Source: Xanthostigma xanthostigma (taxonomy: Eukaryota > Arthropoda > Insecta > Raphidioptera > Raphidiidae). From it: a DNA stretch of 64,000 nucleotides. Numbering within the stretch: position 1 is the stretch's first letter; each line of letters begins with the position of its first letter. This document shows positions 1 through 11,411 of this stretch, in pieces. The stretch lies in contig OY754465.1 in the NCBI GenBank assembly GCA_963575645.1, forward strand, positions 60,535,901-60,599,900, written 5' to 3'. Both the position numbers and the translations under genes were made by a program. The notes beneath the pieces are model-generated. The model made no database searches and had not been told where the DNA came from. It worked only from the letters and a program-made list of their open reading frames with translations.

Positions 1-1524
1 GGATCCTGTATCTCTATATTTATTTCTGGTAGTTTGTTCGTACGTCTATAATCAATAGCAAGAGAGAGAGAATATGATATTATTTTAAACATATTTTCGT
101 GTTCTCATTCATGTGTACATATTTCCTTATTACGTGGACAGTAAAGTAATAATTTCACATGTAATTGACAATGTAATTACAGATTTATTTGTATTAAGTA
201 GGTGGTACCAACCTCTCTCTATTCAACTTACTGTAACTGTTGTGCACGTCAATTTTAAATCGGGTTGTGGTACGCGTGCATTGCTACGTCATAATTTACT
301 GCAAAGCTTTGCGAATATTTGAAAACAAGAGTAGAAATTAAATAGAATAATAAACCACTTTCTGTAGTCCAAACGAGGTTACAAACAAACATACATGCTT
401 ACATACATACATACATACATACCAACTTACAAGTGAAACTAATATAAAGCGCGTAAAAAGAGGTGTGTCAATTCGTGGACACACTACCGAAGCTATTTAT
501 GTATATTATATAAATGTAAATGTAAATAGTCAAATTCCAGCCAATTGGGCGACGGGACCATTCCAACTTCAAAAATATTGACATTTGATACCTATAATAA
601 AGAACAGAAAATTTCTGATAATGCGTGAGGTGACGCGGGTAATGGCTAGTATTCAATATGATATTTGCTATTCGTTGCCATGGTTACCTACATGCATAAT
701 ATTCAAAATATTTCCGAAACTATAAAGTTTAGAAAACAATTTTTTAACGAAACTTTCTTGAAAAAATAAATAGAATAATAAGCCGTTAAGAAAAGTATAT
801 CATTATTATATAAAAAATACAGTTATAGCATATATCTTTTCTCCGCATGCTCCGATTTTTCCCAAAAACAATGTAGGGCTCTTCATTTTGCATATCAAAC
901 ATCCTCCCATTTGATTTCAATCCGTTCATCCGGTTTGACCTGTATCGTGTTCACAGACAAACAGACGCACAGTGTCTTTCCACAATATGGAGAAATATGT
1001 ATGTTCACAATCTAAGGTCATTGTCAAATCGGATTTTTTGACAACCCTTCCTGCAACCCAGCACTATGGCCATAGTTTGAAGGATAATATCGATGCTATA
1101 GCTAAATCGCGCGTTTTAAAAAGTGGCAATGTGCATTGACCCTTCCATCTTCTTCATTTTATAGAGTTCCGACCGTATAAATAATCATTCATCAATACTT
1201 CTCAAGGGTTTTTCTAAACATATATATAAATAATTTTGTAGAGGATAATTGAATTGTTCATTGCTTATGTCGGTCAGTAATTTAGGGAAATAATTGAGCC
1301 TATTTTATATTAAGGCAAAGGACGAAATAATCAATCGGTGATTAGTCTAGCAAAGAGGACATCATCTTCACATTATCCCAAACAATCTACGTGCTTCTAT
1401 GAAGACTTATACAGGATGATCAGTCTGTTTTTATTAGCTGTTAATCTGAAATCCATAAATCTCTTTATTTGTAAAAAAAAAATAAAATAATTAGGTTGAA
1501 AATATTTATACCGTTACATTTTTA
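1..1524. other. No gene seen; unique-looking AT-rich DNA
   Basis: No coding region is supportable here; the small ORFs have no recognisable domain. The stretch holds a CATA microsatellite near 390-420. About 840-1035 resembles the decayed 3' end of an insect non-LTR element, with a 'gttcacagacaaacagacgc' phrase typical of such tails. The window opens with GGATCC, which could be chance or a cloning junction. Confidence 0.6.
388..422. repeat. (CATA)n microsatellite
   Basis: Short tandem tetranucleotide run with one interruption (catgctta) near its start. No function is implied. Confidence 0.9.
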
Positions 1525-1757
1525 TTGACGTGATAACGTCTTATAAATTGATGAAACACCAGCTGCACGCACGAAAAAGTGTAACGTTCCTAACGTTCCA
1601 CCTGACCCTGTGCGTGCAAGCGAGAGCGCAGTATGCTTCGGGATTCGGCCCAAGTTTGACAGCTACTAAAATTTAGGTTATGTATTATTAAATATGATAC
1701 GTTATCACGTAAAACTATCGTCCGTAGACCGACTTTATACAGACAACCAATTTTTTT
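1525..1757 (+). repeat. Family A repeat, copy 1
   Basis: Begins TTGACGTGATAACGTC and ends GACAACCAATTTTTT. The same order of blocks (GATGAAACACC, GCACGCACGAAAAAGTG, CGTTCC, TTTGACAGCTACTAAAAT, CACGTAAAACTATCGTCC) recurs at 32671, 62092, 62741 and 63571, and its 5' part at 31971. Its two ends carry ACGTGATAACGT and the near complement CGTTATCACGT, suggesting a non-autonomous DNA element with subterminal inverted repeats. I could not assign a superfamily and see no clear target duplication. Confidence 0.8.
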
Positions 1758-1784
1758 GTAAAATAAGTAGTGCCTAATCCAATT

Positions 1785-2060
1785 TTAACCGACTTCCAAA
1801 AAAGAGGTCATAAATTCGTGTATTTTTTTCTAATGCTTGTTCAACCATAACTTTTCGAGGGGTTACCGGATTTGAAAAATTTCGACCAATTTTGTACAAA
1901 ATGTTTACGGATTAATTCCATATTATTTTTTAAATAGATTTTTTTACCTAATATCTCCAGCATTTGTAAACCGATTTTGAAAATTATTTTTCTGCTTAAT
2001 ACGATATATCATCAGGGTTGTCTGATACAAATTTTACTTAAATCAGTTCAGCAGTTTTTT
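1785..2060 (+). repeat. Lepidopteran-type non-LTR tail fragment
   Basis: Starts with CCGACTTCCAAAAAAGAGG and continues with a T-rich stretch, 'aaccataacttttcgagggg' and a 'ccgattttgaaaattat' phrase. I recall this order from the 3' portion of repeats very common in moth and butterfly genomes. A second, better preserved tail of the same type is at 46.08-46.50 kb. No coding part remains. Confidence 0.6.
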
Positions 2061-3060
2061 TCTTAGTTTAGTAATTCAGTAGTAAGGAAGTAGGCTGCTA
2101 TAATAACGCGTAAAATACATTTTTCAAAACTATGAAAATGTACAAAAAAATTTTTTTTAATAAAATTAGATCACTTTCAAATAAAGCTACTAAAAAGCGA
2201 AAAATAATTGAGATTGGCGCCAATTTATTGTAACTAGATACATAAAAATTTATTGTAGCTGAATTGGCGTCGACCTCAAAACCCGATTATTTTACGAAGT
2301 ATAAAGTTCAGCTAAACACATTGGCATAATAGGTTATAAGTTACAATTAGAAAAGGATAACTATAATATGTTAGTTTCCCCAATAATTTGCATTTTCCTT
2401 TAAACTCCGTAAATATGCTAAGAGTTTCAAACAAAGGAAAATATTCTGGTGGAAAATGTGATAGAGACGGTACAAACAGTTTTAAAATCATAATCACTAA
2501 TTATCAAAACCGTGGAACTATAGTGGTAGTAAACAAACTAGAACTACATAGTTGCCCAATCATCCTGTATGTATACGTATATATTATGAAGGACAATAAT
2601 GGTTTTACGTAATGATTCCTGCTAGATGGGAGCCGGTGTCTCTATATTCTACAGTCTACACAACCCGACACATTCGCTCTCGCCAGACTCTGATGATGAG
2701 CAACGCGGTGGTTGGCGCCATTACGGTTCAGGCACGGACTATACATTTAAGGCCCTCGGTCCTTAACTTTGTATACAGTATGTAAACAGGTAAGGTGTAC
2801 AATGTACTGTATACGGCATGTAAGCATTGGGATAAAACAAACGGATCGGAATGTGCCATGACAAAAATGTTTGACAGAGAAATTAATAGCAAAACTTCAA
2901 GTGATTAAACATTACCACTACAGTAAAGTAATCAATAGTTTTATTGATTAATTAATTAATGCAGTCATGGCTTATTATGATCAATTCATTATGCAAAAAA
3001 ATATCAAATGAATGATAAAGAGAAGCAAAAATTAATCTATTAAGCCCTAAAGAAATCAAC

Positions 3061-3726
3061 ACTAATATACTCAGGGCTGATTCTGATCCATTAATTTTGT
3101 CCCAGTGCTGAATCGTGTACACCTTACATGTTTACATACTATAGTCATTTGGTTCAGATGTTAAACTGAAATCATTTTAGTTCACAAGTCTCCAAAAAGT
3201 CAGTAGCAGGGTACGTAAGTTAACAATTTTGGTCAAATGCTTGAACCTTGCGGAATCCCCATTGAATTGATCTTGTGGAGGACTATGATTCATATGTTAG
3301 CAAGACGCTTGACTAATCACTTCCTCTTCTAGACTTTATCCAAAACTACGAATTAACCTTCCAGTCATACCCCTTTGCCCTGATGAAGTACACTAATATA
3401 CTCAGGGCTGATTTTGATCCATTAATTTTGTCTCAGTGCTGAATCGTGTACACACTACATGTTTACATACTATAGTCATTTGGTTCAGATGTTAAACTGA
3501 AATCATTTTAGTCCACAAGTCTTCAAAAAGTCGGTAGCAGTTAAGATACGGAAGTTAACAATTTTGGTCAAACGCTTGAGCCTTGCGGAATCCCCATTGA
3601 ATTGATCTTGTGGAGGCCTATGATTCATATGTTAGCAAGACGCTTAACTAATCACTTCCTCTTCTAGACTTTATCCAAAACTAAGAATTAACCCTTCAGT
3701 CATACCCCACTGCCCTGATGAAGTCA
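3061..3726. repeat. Tandem duplication, two 331-bp units
   Basis: Unit 1 (3061-3391) and unit 2 (3392-about 3726) align base for base with only scattered differences, such as CTGATTCTGATCC against CTGATTTTGATCC and a few-base insertion at 3541. Each begins ACTAATATACTCAGGGCTG and ends near GCCCTGATGAAGT. A segment near 2772-2810 is an imperfect inverted match of 'gtacaccttacatgttta' inside each unit, so the array may derive from an element with inverted repeats. No ORF crosses the units. Confidence 0.9.
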
Positions 3727-4365
3727 GCTGTTGAATGTCTATAATCTACAGTACCCTTAAATATTGTGGAACTCAAATCAAGCTGTATTGAGTTTTTATA
3801 ATCGCTTGCTTGTTTCATTTTGAAAATTAAAATTAGTGAACTTACGTTTCAATGATCAGAAAGGTTCGTGGTTCGACGCTGGTAAGTATGAAGTAGAAAA
3901 TTTCTTACCTGTAACAGAAAATATTATATGAGTTATGCAAATCAGTTTCTAGCTCAACATAAAATTAATTTTTTATCATTAAATTTGAACACTAAATTCG
4001 TTTTTTTATAAAAACGAAAACAGTAAAATAGAACATTTTTAATTAAGAATTTAATAATGCCGAATGCGAAATTCTTATTTTTTACAAATTATTTTTTATC
4101 TCTAACGTGTATATCACGGAAGATTCCAGATGATTATTGTCAGTGGCCTTTTCTAAAATTCCAAAGAAGGAATAATTTCAACATTTTTTTGAAGTGAAAC
4201 TTCTTTAGCGACAAATCTGTTTGAATTTTTCTCTAACGTTAATTAAAGGGAAAATGATAAGGAAATATAAGAGAAACTTTGGTAACGCAAAATGGATAAC
4301 ACATCAATGAAACGAGGTTATTTGTTAATGTATATGACATTGTATGGCCGACTGGCTTTTATGTC

Positions 4366-4396
<31 letters not shown>

Positions 4397-4882
4397 CTCA
4401 AGAGAACTATCAATTATCCCGTGAGCTTACGTAACTGAAGCTCACACGTTTTTTTTTCTGTTACTTTGTATACAAACGGGCCACAGAAATGATGTAAGTA
4501 CCGGCCTGACAGAATACAAAGTCAGGCAATATAAAGAAATCGTGATGGGTCCTATAATTATAGAGTACAGAAATCAGCTGTTGAGTGTTGACCGTCTAAT
4601 GCATGTAGAGAACCCAAAGAACCCAGCACACATACATATGGGTAATGATGAGAACGACGACCATCTATACACTGTTTAGATTCTCATTGATGACTTGGAC
4701 CACATTAAATGATCATCATCTCATAATTGTGAACAGATTCGTCTTTTAGTTGCGGTTACTCTAAAGTAATCCAAAATTAACACAATTTAGAGGAGGGTCA
4801 CAAAAAACGAAATTCTTATATTATCACTTTGTTGTCCGTCATGACGCCACTTCTCAGGAACGGCTTTTGTGATAATAAGTTT
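3727..4882. other. No gene seen; microsatellite and short TE ends
   Basis: Contains an ATA/TAA microsatellite at about 4372-4398 and, at about 4188-4205, the motif GAAGTGAAACTTCTTTA that marks ends of several other repeats in this window. I see no recognisable coding sequence. Confidence 0.6.
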
Positions 4883-5025
4883 GTTCCAGGCAGCCAGCAA
4901 ACGGTAACGAAACCGTCACCGGCCTGGGCAGTACCTAAAACGAAGCTGTTTGTGTCGATTTTAGAACACGTTTTAGTTACTGCGCATGCGGGTGACAGTT
5001 TCGTTACCGTTTGCTGATTGCTTGA
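4883..5025. repeat. Foldback element, copy 1 (diverged)
   Basis: The ends are inverted: GCCAGCAAACGGTAACGAAAC on the left and GTTTCGTTACCGTTTGCTG on the right, with CATGCGGGTGACAG inside. It matches the better preserved foldback at 28936-29106. It is short, palindromic and non-coding; the ORF running through it is incidental. Confidence 0.75.
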
Positions 5026-7196
5026 ATAAAACTCAATGATTCACACACCTTCTGTGGACCTAAAACTTTAAAATTTGGCTTATAGCACAAGTAAAGCAAA
5101 AACAACGAAAATCATTGATATCATTTTTTTTTTTTAATATATTGATTTTTGGCTTCTACGATATTGTAATTAGCCACGTCTAATTATCTAAATTACTTTT
5201 AAATAATAAAATAAATTTTAAAAAAAGGGGAAAAATATCCGAATACACACAACACTGGGATACAAGATGGATGGACCAGAAGGATTTGCGTGGGAAGGAC
5301 TGATATCAATTATATGTGGAATTATCAGGTGACAAACTTTTTTTACCACAATAATTTGGATATATCAATAATGCAGTTGCAATTAAAAAATAATGTCGCA
5401 TATTATATTTAAATACTAGCGAATCTCAAAAAATATTTTTTTATTTGTTTTTCTTTTGAAATTATGTTTAAATTATCTGGAGGCGGAGTCCATTTCAAAA
5501 TAGTCAATATGGCCGCTCTATGCGTGCGTTTGCATTGACAGTGTACGAGTTTTCGATGTTTTATTTCAAATGTATATTTCCGAGGAAAAAAACGGTTCTC
5601 TGAGTGATGGCAAATCTTCAAAACGTAACTGTATTGAAGGGAAAAAAATCGCGTAAAATGTAGCAAGGTGTAGTGATAAAGTTAAGTTTGTTGCCCATAT
5701 TCACCGAGCACTATTTATAAAGATAGAAGTTACTAATCTTGGAATAAAATTAGTTAGAATAAAATTTACTTTAAATTCACCAAGCAAATTATTAGGTAGA
5801 AAAGTTACTCAAAGAATAATTAAATATATACACTGCACAATACTCCTTGCTCTTTTTGTTGAATATTTAGACGTTCACCGAAAAATTCGACCGAGGGCGT
5901 TATTGTAAACGTTAAAAAAAATTTCACAAAATAATAATGTTTTATTCCAACCCAATTGCACACTAAACTTTCACTATTAATGTTTTACAACTATACTCGT
6001 CACTAAAGGTTAATAAAAAATAATAAACACATAAATAAATTCACAAAAGCAAACAGTGGATATAATACTCCACGTTTATAGGTTAGGTATTGTGATCTAT
6101 GTGTCAGCCATTATTATTTTATCAGGCGAATAAATGTTTATACCCTATGGAAGTAAGACAGAATAGATTTATACGTGCAGTAAACGTAACAATCTTTGGT
6201 GAATTGAATTATCACTATTTATTCGGAGGAATGGTTACTTGAAGAACGAATGAACCGAATAAATAATTACTTACGTTCGGTGAATATGGCCATAAGAGAC
6301 TTTCCGTTACAGAAAATTGTACGTCATTGTGAATGTTTCACTTGAAAAATAGGTATTGTAGAGAGCCCTGTGTTCCTGTTATAGTTATGCAAGTAAAAAA
6401 TGATCTGGATGAAGTGACTGTGGGCTGTCATATTTGTATAGTTTTTTTTTTTTAATTAGCCGCGCATAGATCAAGTGTAAGATTAGAAGCAAGCGGCGCA
6501 ATGAGAACCCTCCAGTTGGCGGCTGTCATATGTGGATGACATGGATTATAATGTTACAGCGTCTGTCAACACTGTACATGAAGCTATTCACATAGTATAC
6601 AGAGCTGACAAACAAACGGCAATTAGTTGGTCTCTGTTCTAAATTCGTTAATTAAAATGTGCCACGGCATTCATGCAGATGTGTGTACGACGCACGCGCA
6701 ATATTCTCTGTAATGAACCACAGTATCACAACGACGCTTTCGTCATATATATCGTATTTATTTTGTTCGACGTCGTCGCTGCGATTTTTTACCAATTTAC
6801 GTTGCGGAAATAATTCTAAAATTAAAATAAAATACGTAAGAACAGGGTTCCTTATAGTGCAGTAACTTTAATTTTTTAACGTTGAGAGAAAGTTTGGTTA
6901 ATTAAACATTAAAATTGAAATTTAAAAAATACTTAATGTCATAAAAACAATTTTTTAGGAAGAATGGTTTAAGTTTGAACTTAAATTCTTTACACTGGGT
7001 AGTTTATTAAATACGATGGATTTTTCTGAGACATTTTCAATCTGCATTTCTTTAGTCTGATATCTTGATTGTTTCTTATGTCATGATTATGAATATCATT
7101 TACTTTGTATGCATTAATTATATGTATGTAGGTATGTTTGTTTGTAACCTTCGTTTGGACTACAGCAAGTGGTTTATTACTGTAGTATAATATGCC
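5026..7196. other. No gene seen; possible inverted-repeat element at 5691-6291
   Basis: No coding region is supportable. CCATATTCACCGA near 5694 and TCGGTGAATATGG near 6276 form an inverted pair about 590 bp apart, and TTCACCRA-type words recur inside the interval. This fits a degraded DNA transposon with subterminal repeats. Boundaries and superfamily are unknown. Confidence 0.45.
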
Positions 7197-7302
7197 AGCA
7201 CTGTAACTATAGTGGTTAGCCGTGCGGTCTAAGGCACGGGTCTTCGCTAACGTCAACTTTCGGAATCACGGGTCGTGGGTTCTAATCCCGTCCACGCCGA
7301 AA
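7197..7302 (+). repeat. tRNA-like segment (SINE-type remnant)
   Basis: TAGCCGTGCGGTCTAAGG resembles the A-box region of a class II tRNA, and GTGGGTTCTAATCCC matches the B-box consensus at a fitting distance. The 3' end (CACGCCG) has no complementary 5' acceptor strand, so this is not a folded, functional tRNA. A poly-A stretch follows, then the large palindrome at 7363-7648. A tRNA-derived retroposon head is the most economical reading. Confidence 0.55.
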
Positions 7303-7362
7303 AAAAAAACTGTTATTTTTCGGCAAATTTTTGACAAATCGAACTAAAAAGTGGAAAATAAA

Positions 7363-7648
7363 TATAGTTTAAAAAAAAACTAAAAAACACGCTTTATATC
7401 GAACTAAAAAGTAAAGAATATTTTTTTTTAAATAAACTTAAAACAATAATGAATAAAAAATACTAGTATTATTGTGAAAAAAGCGTGGGGCGCTCGATGT
7501 ACGAAAATGTGGAACATAGCGCCCCACGCTTTTTTCACAATAATACTAGTATTTTTTATTCATTATTGTTTTAAGATTATTTAAAAAAAAATATTTTTTA
7601 CGTTTTAGTTCGATATAAAGCGTGTTTTTTAGTTTTTTTTAAACTATA
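7363..7648. repeat. Large palindrome, about 132-bp arms
   Basis: Left arm 7363-7494 and right arm 7517-7648 are reverse complements apart from a few differences in A/T runs. They are separated by a 22-bp spacer centred near 7505. The inner stem is AGCGTGGGGCGCT. Almost all of the element is arm, as in foldback transposons. Single-stranded, it would form one long hairpin. Confidence 0.93.
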
Positions 7649-8040
7649 GGTAAGTATTTATTATTTGCAAAATACACTCCATCATATAAATACTGGTGCA
7701 TGTAGAAGCAGTAACTGAATTATTTTTATTTATTTTATTTATTTAATTCCAAAAATATGTGATACGTACATTTATATTACAAATTTAGAGTTGGAATAAG
7801 CCTGCCCAACTTGGCTGAAGCCAGTGCTAGGACACATATATCAATATATCATATATTAATCGACAGTCGACATAGTACTGTGTCGAGATTAATATTCATT
7901 TCATATTTCATAATCTATTCAAGCGAATGATATCTCGGTTGCCATAATCGAATGATCGATTATTCGGCCATAATCGAAATATTTCGATTATATCATTCAT
8001 AATCGCCCAACACTAATTTTTTTCTAAAAATCATCTTATA

Positions 8041-8097
8041 AATTTGAGGCGCGTCTTATCGTCCGATGCGTCTTATAGTCCGAAAAATACGGTTTTC
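8041..8097 (+). repeat. DNA-transposon end fragment
   Basis: Contains GAGGCGCGTCTTATCGTCCG and TCTTATAGTCCGAAAAATAC, a terminal-type sequence. A diverged inverted copy is at 24013-24060, and related pieces lie near 58833. Only the ends are visible and there is no coding part. Confidence 0.5.
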
Positions 8098-8289
8098 TAT
8101 TCCACTGATAAAATCACATAACACTGTAACATTTTAGACATAAACTCTTAAACATAAATGAACTATCGACATTTTATGGCTCGGCCCGTAGACAACTTTA
8201 TTGTTGAATAGATCCTGATACGTCCAACCGTTTTTGCGCGATGTCCGAACAAACACAATAATATCAGTTTTATTTCTATATATAGATGA

Positions 8290-9552
8290 GTAAGCTATTC
8301 AAGAGAGGGTCTGCGAAGCAATCATTCACTGTTTTTAAGAATTCACATTATTTCATTTGACAGTTCCATCAAACATTTATTAAATTTCATTAGTTCAATT
8401 TCATTAGCGAAGGAAATTGTTTTATAATTGGCAAGGCGAATGGGTTATAATTTAGTATCCTGTACAATCGGAAATAATCTTTCCTAATTAATACAAAAGG
8501 GTTCTTGATGCAAGAGATAATGATGCGATAAACGGCTTGTCTTCGTGAACGTTTAGAAACAAAATTATTTTATTTAATTTTTTTTATTTTGCAATTTGTA
8601 TATTCGTTTTGAAATGCGATTTTTTGAGGCGCGGTAGGTACAAAGTGTACAGATATAATATGTGTTTTACCTATTAGTACTGTACACGCTGCAATGTGAT
8701 CTAACATTAGCATATATAAAGGTGTGGAAACCGCCATTGTCTTATGAACAAAAATAATATCTGTAAATGCATATTAGTTAATTCATTGTACATACAGATT
8801 GTTAATTAATAATTGGGTTTTTTAATGAAATTTATTTTTTACATAAATGGAAAGTTCACATACAAGTTTTATAGCAAAATTATTTTTTTAATATTTTGAT
8901 ACATAAATACTTTTAACATAATAGTCTAAGATCCCAGACCAGCCAGACCCTACGTTATTTCAGTACTACTAAGATTTCATCAGTAAATGTACAATATTTA
9001 GTTAAAAACGTATGCCAATTTGCTAACTTGAAAGCGGGGGCTTTTTAAGAGATAGCAGGTTCTTAAGGTACATAAAACACGTGCTTACCTACGTACGCAA
9101 TGGTATTATGCATGCATATGAGTGCAAGTGAGAGCATTAGATGATTTTTTTTTGGCAGCTTCATGAAAAGTAGGTTGTTTATTTGGTTTCCGTGGAGTTT
9201 TTCTCTCTTAACTCATAGATTACTCTGTCTGTGTGTGTAAACCAATAAAAAACCTAAATTTCATGAAGCTGTTTTAATCGACAGACTGTTCTGATAATAT
9301 ACCTAGCGTTATATATTTATAGAGTAGATGACTAAAATATAAATAATAAAATATATTACATAAATTTTAAAAACAAGCTTTTATTAAAATATACTAAAAC
9401 AAAGAAAATAACAAACAATCAAACAAAATAATTTTATGATTGTTGACCTGATTTGAAAGCTTGTCGCAAGATATGCCCACAATAAAAGCTTGTTTTTAGA
9501 AGGTTTTTTACTTATATAACAATATATAGTTTTTTTCTGACGTTCGCATATT
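8290..9552. other. No gene seen; AT-rich DNA
   Basis: No ORF with recognisable content. A short inverted pair, AAAACAAGCTTTTATT near 9370 and AATAAAAGCTTGTTTTT near 9481, suggests a small degraded element. Otherwise I see nothing in this stretch. Confidence 0.55.
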
Positions 9553-10517
9553 TTTGAAGTAAAACTTCTTTACGCACGCTTGACTTGGGGAGTAAGCTAG
9601 TGAATGCGTGACGAGAGCCTTTCAAAAAGTGTGATCATAGCCAGTTACGTTTCGTATATCTAAGACACAGTGCAGGTCTATTGTTTGTATCACACTGTAG
9701 GAGCAAGAGAGAGCAGTGCGCACACACATTTTCTTTCTCTCTTCTTCTCATAGCCAGTGCATAAAATATATATATGCATATCTCAGTCAGTAGTTCGTTT
9801 GCGAGTTTGCTAGCGGTGATTTCTTGATTATTTCGTAATTTCATATCGTTCTTGAACAATTTTATATACATATGTATATACATTAGTGATGTGCCGGATC
9901 GTTAAAAATGTATATCCGCGGATACGGATCTGAATACGGATTTTTGGTTTCAAGATCCGCGGATACGGATACGGATCTTAACTTTCTTAGAGTACGTGGC
10001 GGTAAATATTGCACATCGACCTTTGGAAAGAGACTATCTTTTATGCGAAAAAGTTATTGACCTCTTTAAGAGTTAACTCTCATAACAGATTGTCTCTTTC
10101 CAAAGATCGATGTGCAATATCTCATTAAAAAGATAGTTGATTTAGTACCTTCGAGTTATGTACTATTAGTATGGTACTCACTACGATAAATGTTTGCAAT
10201 AAAAAGGTGCCAAATACGATTTAAAAAAATAAAAAATAATCTGAATGGAATTTAACAGGTTTTCATTATTACCTAATCACCTATATATATAAAATTTCAT
10301 CTATGAACTGAAAATTAATAAAGTAAAAGATCCGCAAAAAAACTAACGGATACGGATCTTTCTTTTCCCTTGGATATCCGCGAATACGGATACGGATATC
10401 CGGCACATTACTAATATACACGTATATATTATACATATAATCTACATACATATAGATGGAGCTAAAGAAGTTTTACTTCAGTCGTGTGGTCTAAAACACA
10501 CTCGTTTTTTTTCATAC
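9553..10517. mobile_element. Non-autonomous element with GAAGTAAAACTTC ends, interrupted by hAT
   Basis: The left end reads GAAGTAAAACTTCTTTACGC followed by ACGCTTGACTTGGGGAGTA. The right end reads AGAAGTTTTACTTCAGTCGTG and runs to ACACACTCGTTTTTT. The same ends in the same orientation occur at 37691-38287, and the left part in reverse at 57520-57786. Internal 'cgttcttgaacaattttata' is shared with the 37.7 kb copy just where the hAT element at 9884-10413 is inserted, so the nesting order is clear. No ORF is conserved and the superfamily is unknown. Confidence 0.75.
9884..10413. mobile_element. hAT-type non-autonomous element, copy 1
   Basis: TAGTGATGTGCCGGATC at the left is inverted as CCGGCACATTACTA at the right. 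It is flanked by ATATACAT and ATATACAC, an 8-bp target duplication with one mismatch. Subterminal regions are packed with the hexamer-like word GGATAC / ATCCGTATCCG. In the middle, 10002-10035 and 10091-10121 form an inverted repeat (TTGCACATCGACCTTTGG). A reverse-oriented copy with a perfect duplication is at 24708-25254. No transposase remains. Confidence 0.9.
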
Positions 10518-10898
10518 CGAGCTCATTCCATCCTGCAGATGCTTGCATATATGAAAACCAACTGTTACAAAACACCCCGTATATATTACACACCGGTTCT
10601 CTTAGTCTATACTTACAAAGTTCACAGTCACACAATGCCAAACGCAAACAACGTTTTTCTGAGAACTCATTATGCACACAGCATTTCGTCGATTCGCATA
10701 CCTTTCTATAAACACGCGTTTTATTCTCAGTCGAACAACGGGACCGATCAAAAATACAAAGTCATTTTTGGAAAAAAATGCAATATTTTTACTTGCAGTA
10801 CAGTCGATCTTGTAACAATACCGTTGTTTATTAAGTCGGATTCATGTATTTTCAACACCATCTATTTTCACTTAATTTTACTCACGCATTTTCAAGTA

Positions 10899-11409
10899 CA
10901 GTGTAAACTCTTTATAACGAAACTCAAGGGACCGAGCATTTTTTATCGTTAAGTATAGAGAGTTACCGTTATATGGAGTGAAGAAAGAAAAACAACCAAA
11001 TTAACAATAATCTTCAATGTACTGTATAATCTCTTTATAACAAATTTTAAGGGACCGAACATTTTTTTCGTTATAAAGAATTTTCGTTATATGGAGGGAA
11101 GAAAGAAAAATAACCAATTTTCACAAAAATAATTTATTCCAAACACATATACAAACACATATACCTATAGTTTGGCGCCATCAAGTGCTTGTTGAATAGA
11201 TGGTGATGGTTCAGAATGGTCCTCTTTATGTCTGTAAACATTTGCTGACGCCTAAATATGAACATATTTCTTCGTAATAGAGAATGGCTGTTGCGTTATA
11301 AAGAGGTATTAATGTATAGGTTTTAAGGTAAACCAACCAAATCCTAAAAATTTCGACGTTATAGGGAGTTTTTCGTTATAACGAACGACGTTATAAAGAG
11401 TTTACACTG
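10899..11409 (-). mobile_element. Tigger/pogo-like element, copy 1
   Basis: The termini are CAGTGTAAACTCTTTATAACG and its complement, flanked by TA on both sides. The first ~110 bp are partly duplicated internally (about 11019-11108). Near 11163-11230, minus strand, a remnant reads roughly SIQQALDGAKL. The same phrase is in the copy at 60.8 kb, matching the C-terminal region of CENP-B/Tigger-type transposases. It is a deletion derivative unable to encode transposase. Confidence 0.88.
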
Positions 11410-11411
11410 TA

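Noticed and set aside
1..6. GGATCC at the first base as proof of a cloned insert end
   Set aside because: A six-base site can occur by chance; no vector sequence is visible.
7197..7302. Functional tRNA (Leu or Ser type)
   Set aside because: A- and B-box-like parts are present but there is no acceptor stem and no acceptable anticodon arm.
10484..10952. 137-residue ORF at 10539-10952 and overlapping ORFs
   Set aside because: It runs from an element's end into a Tigger-like terminus, overlaps ORFs in other frames and has no recognisable domain.
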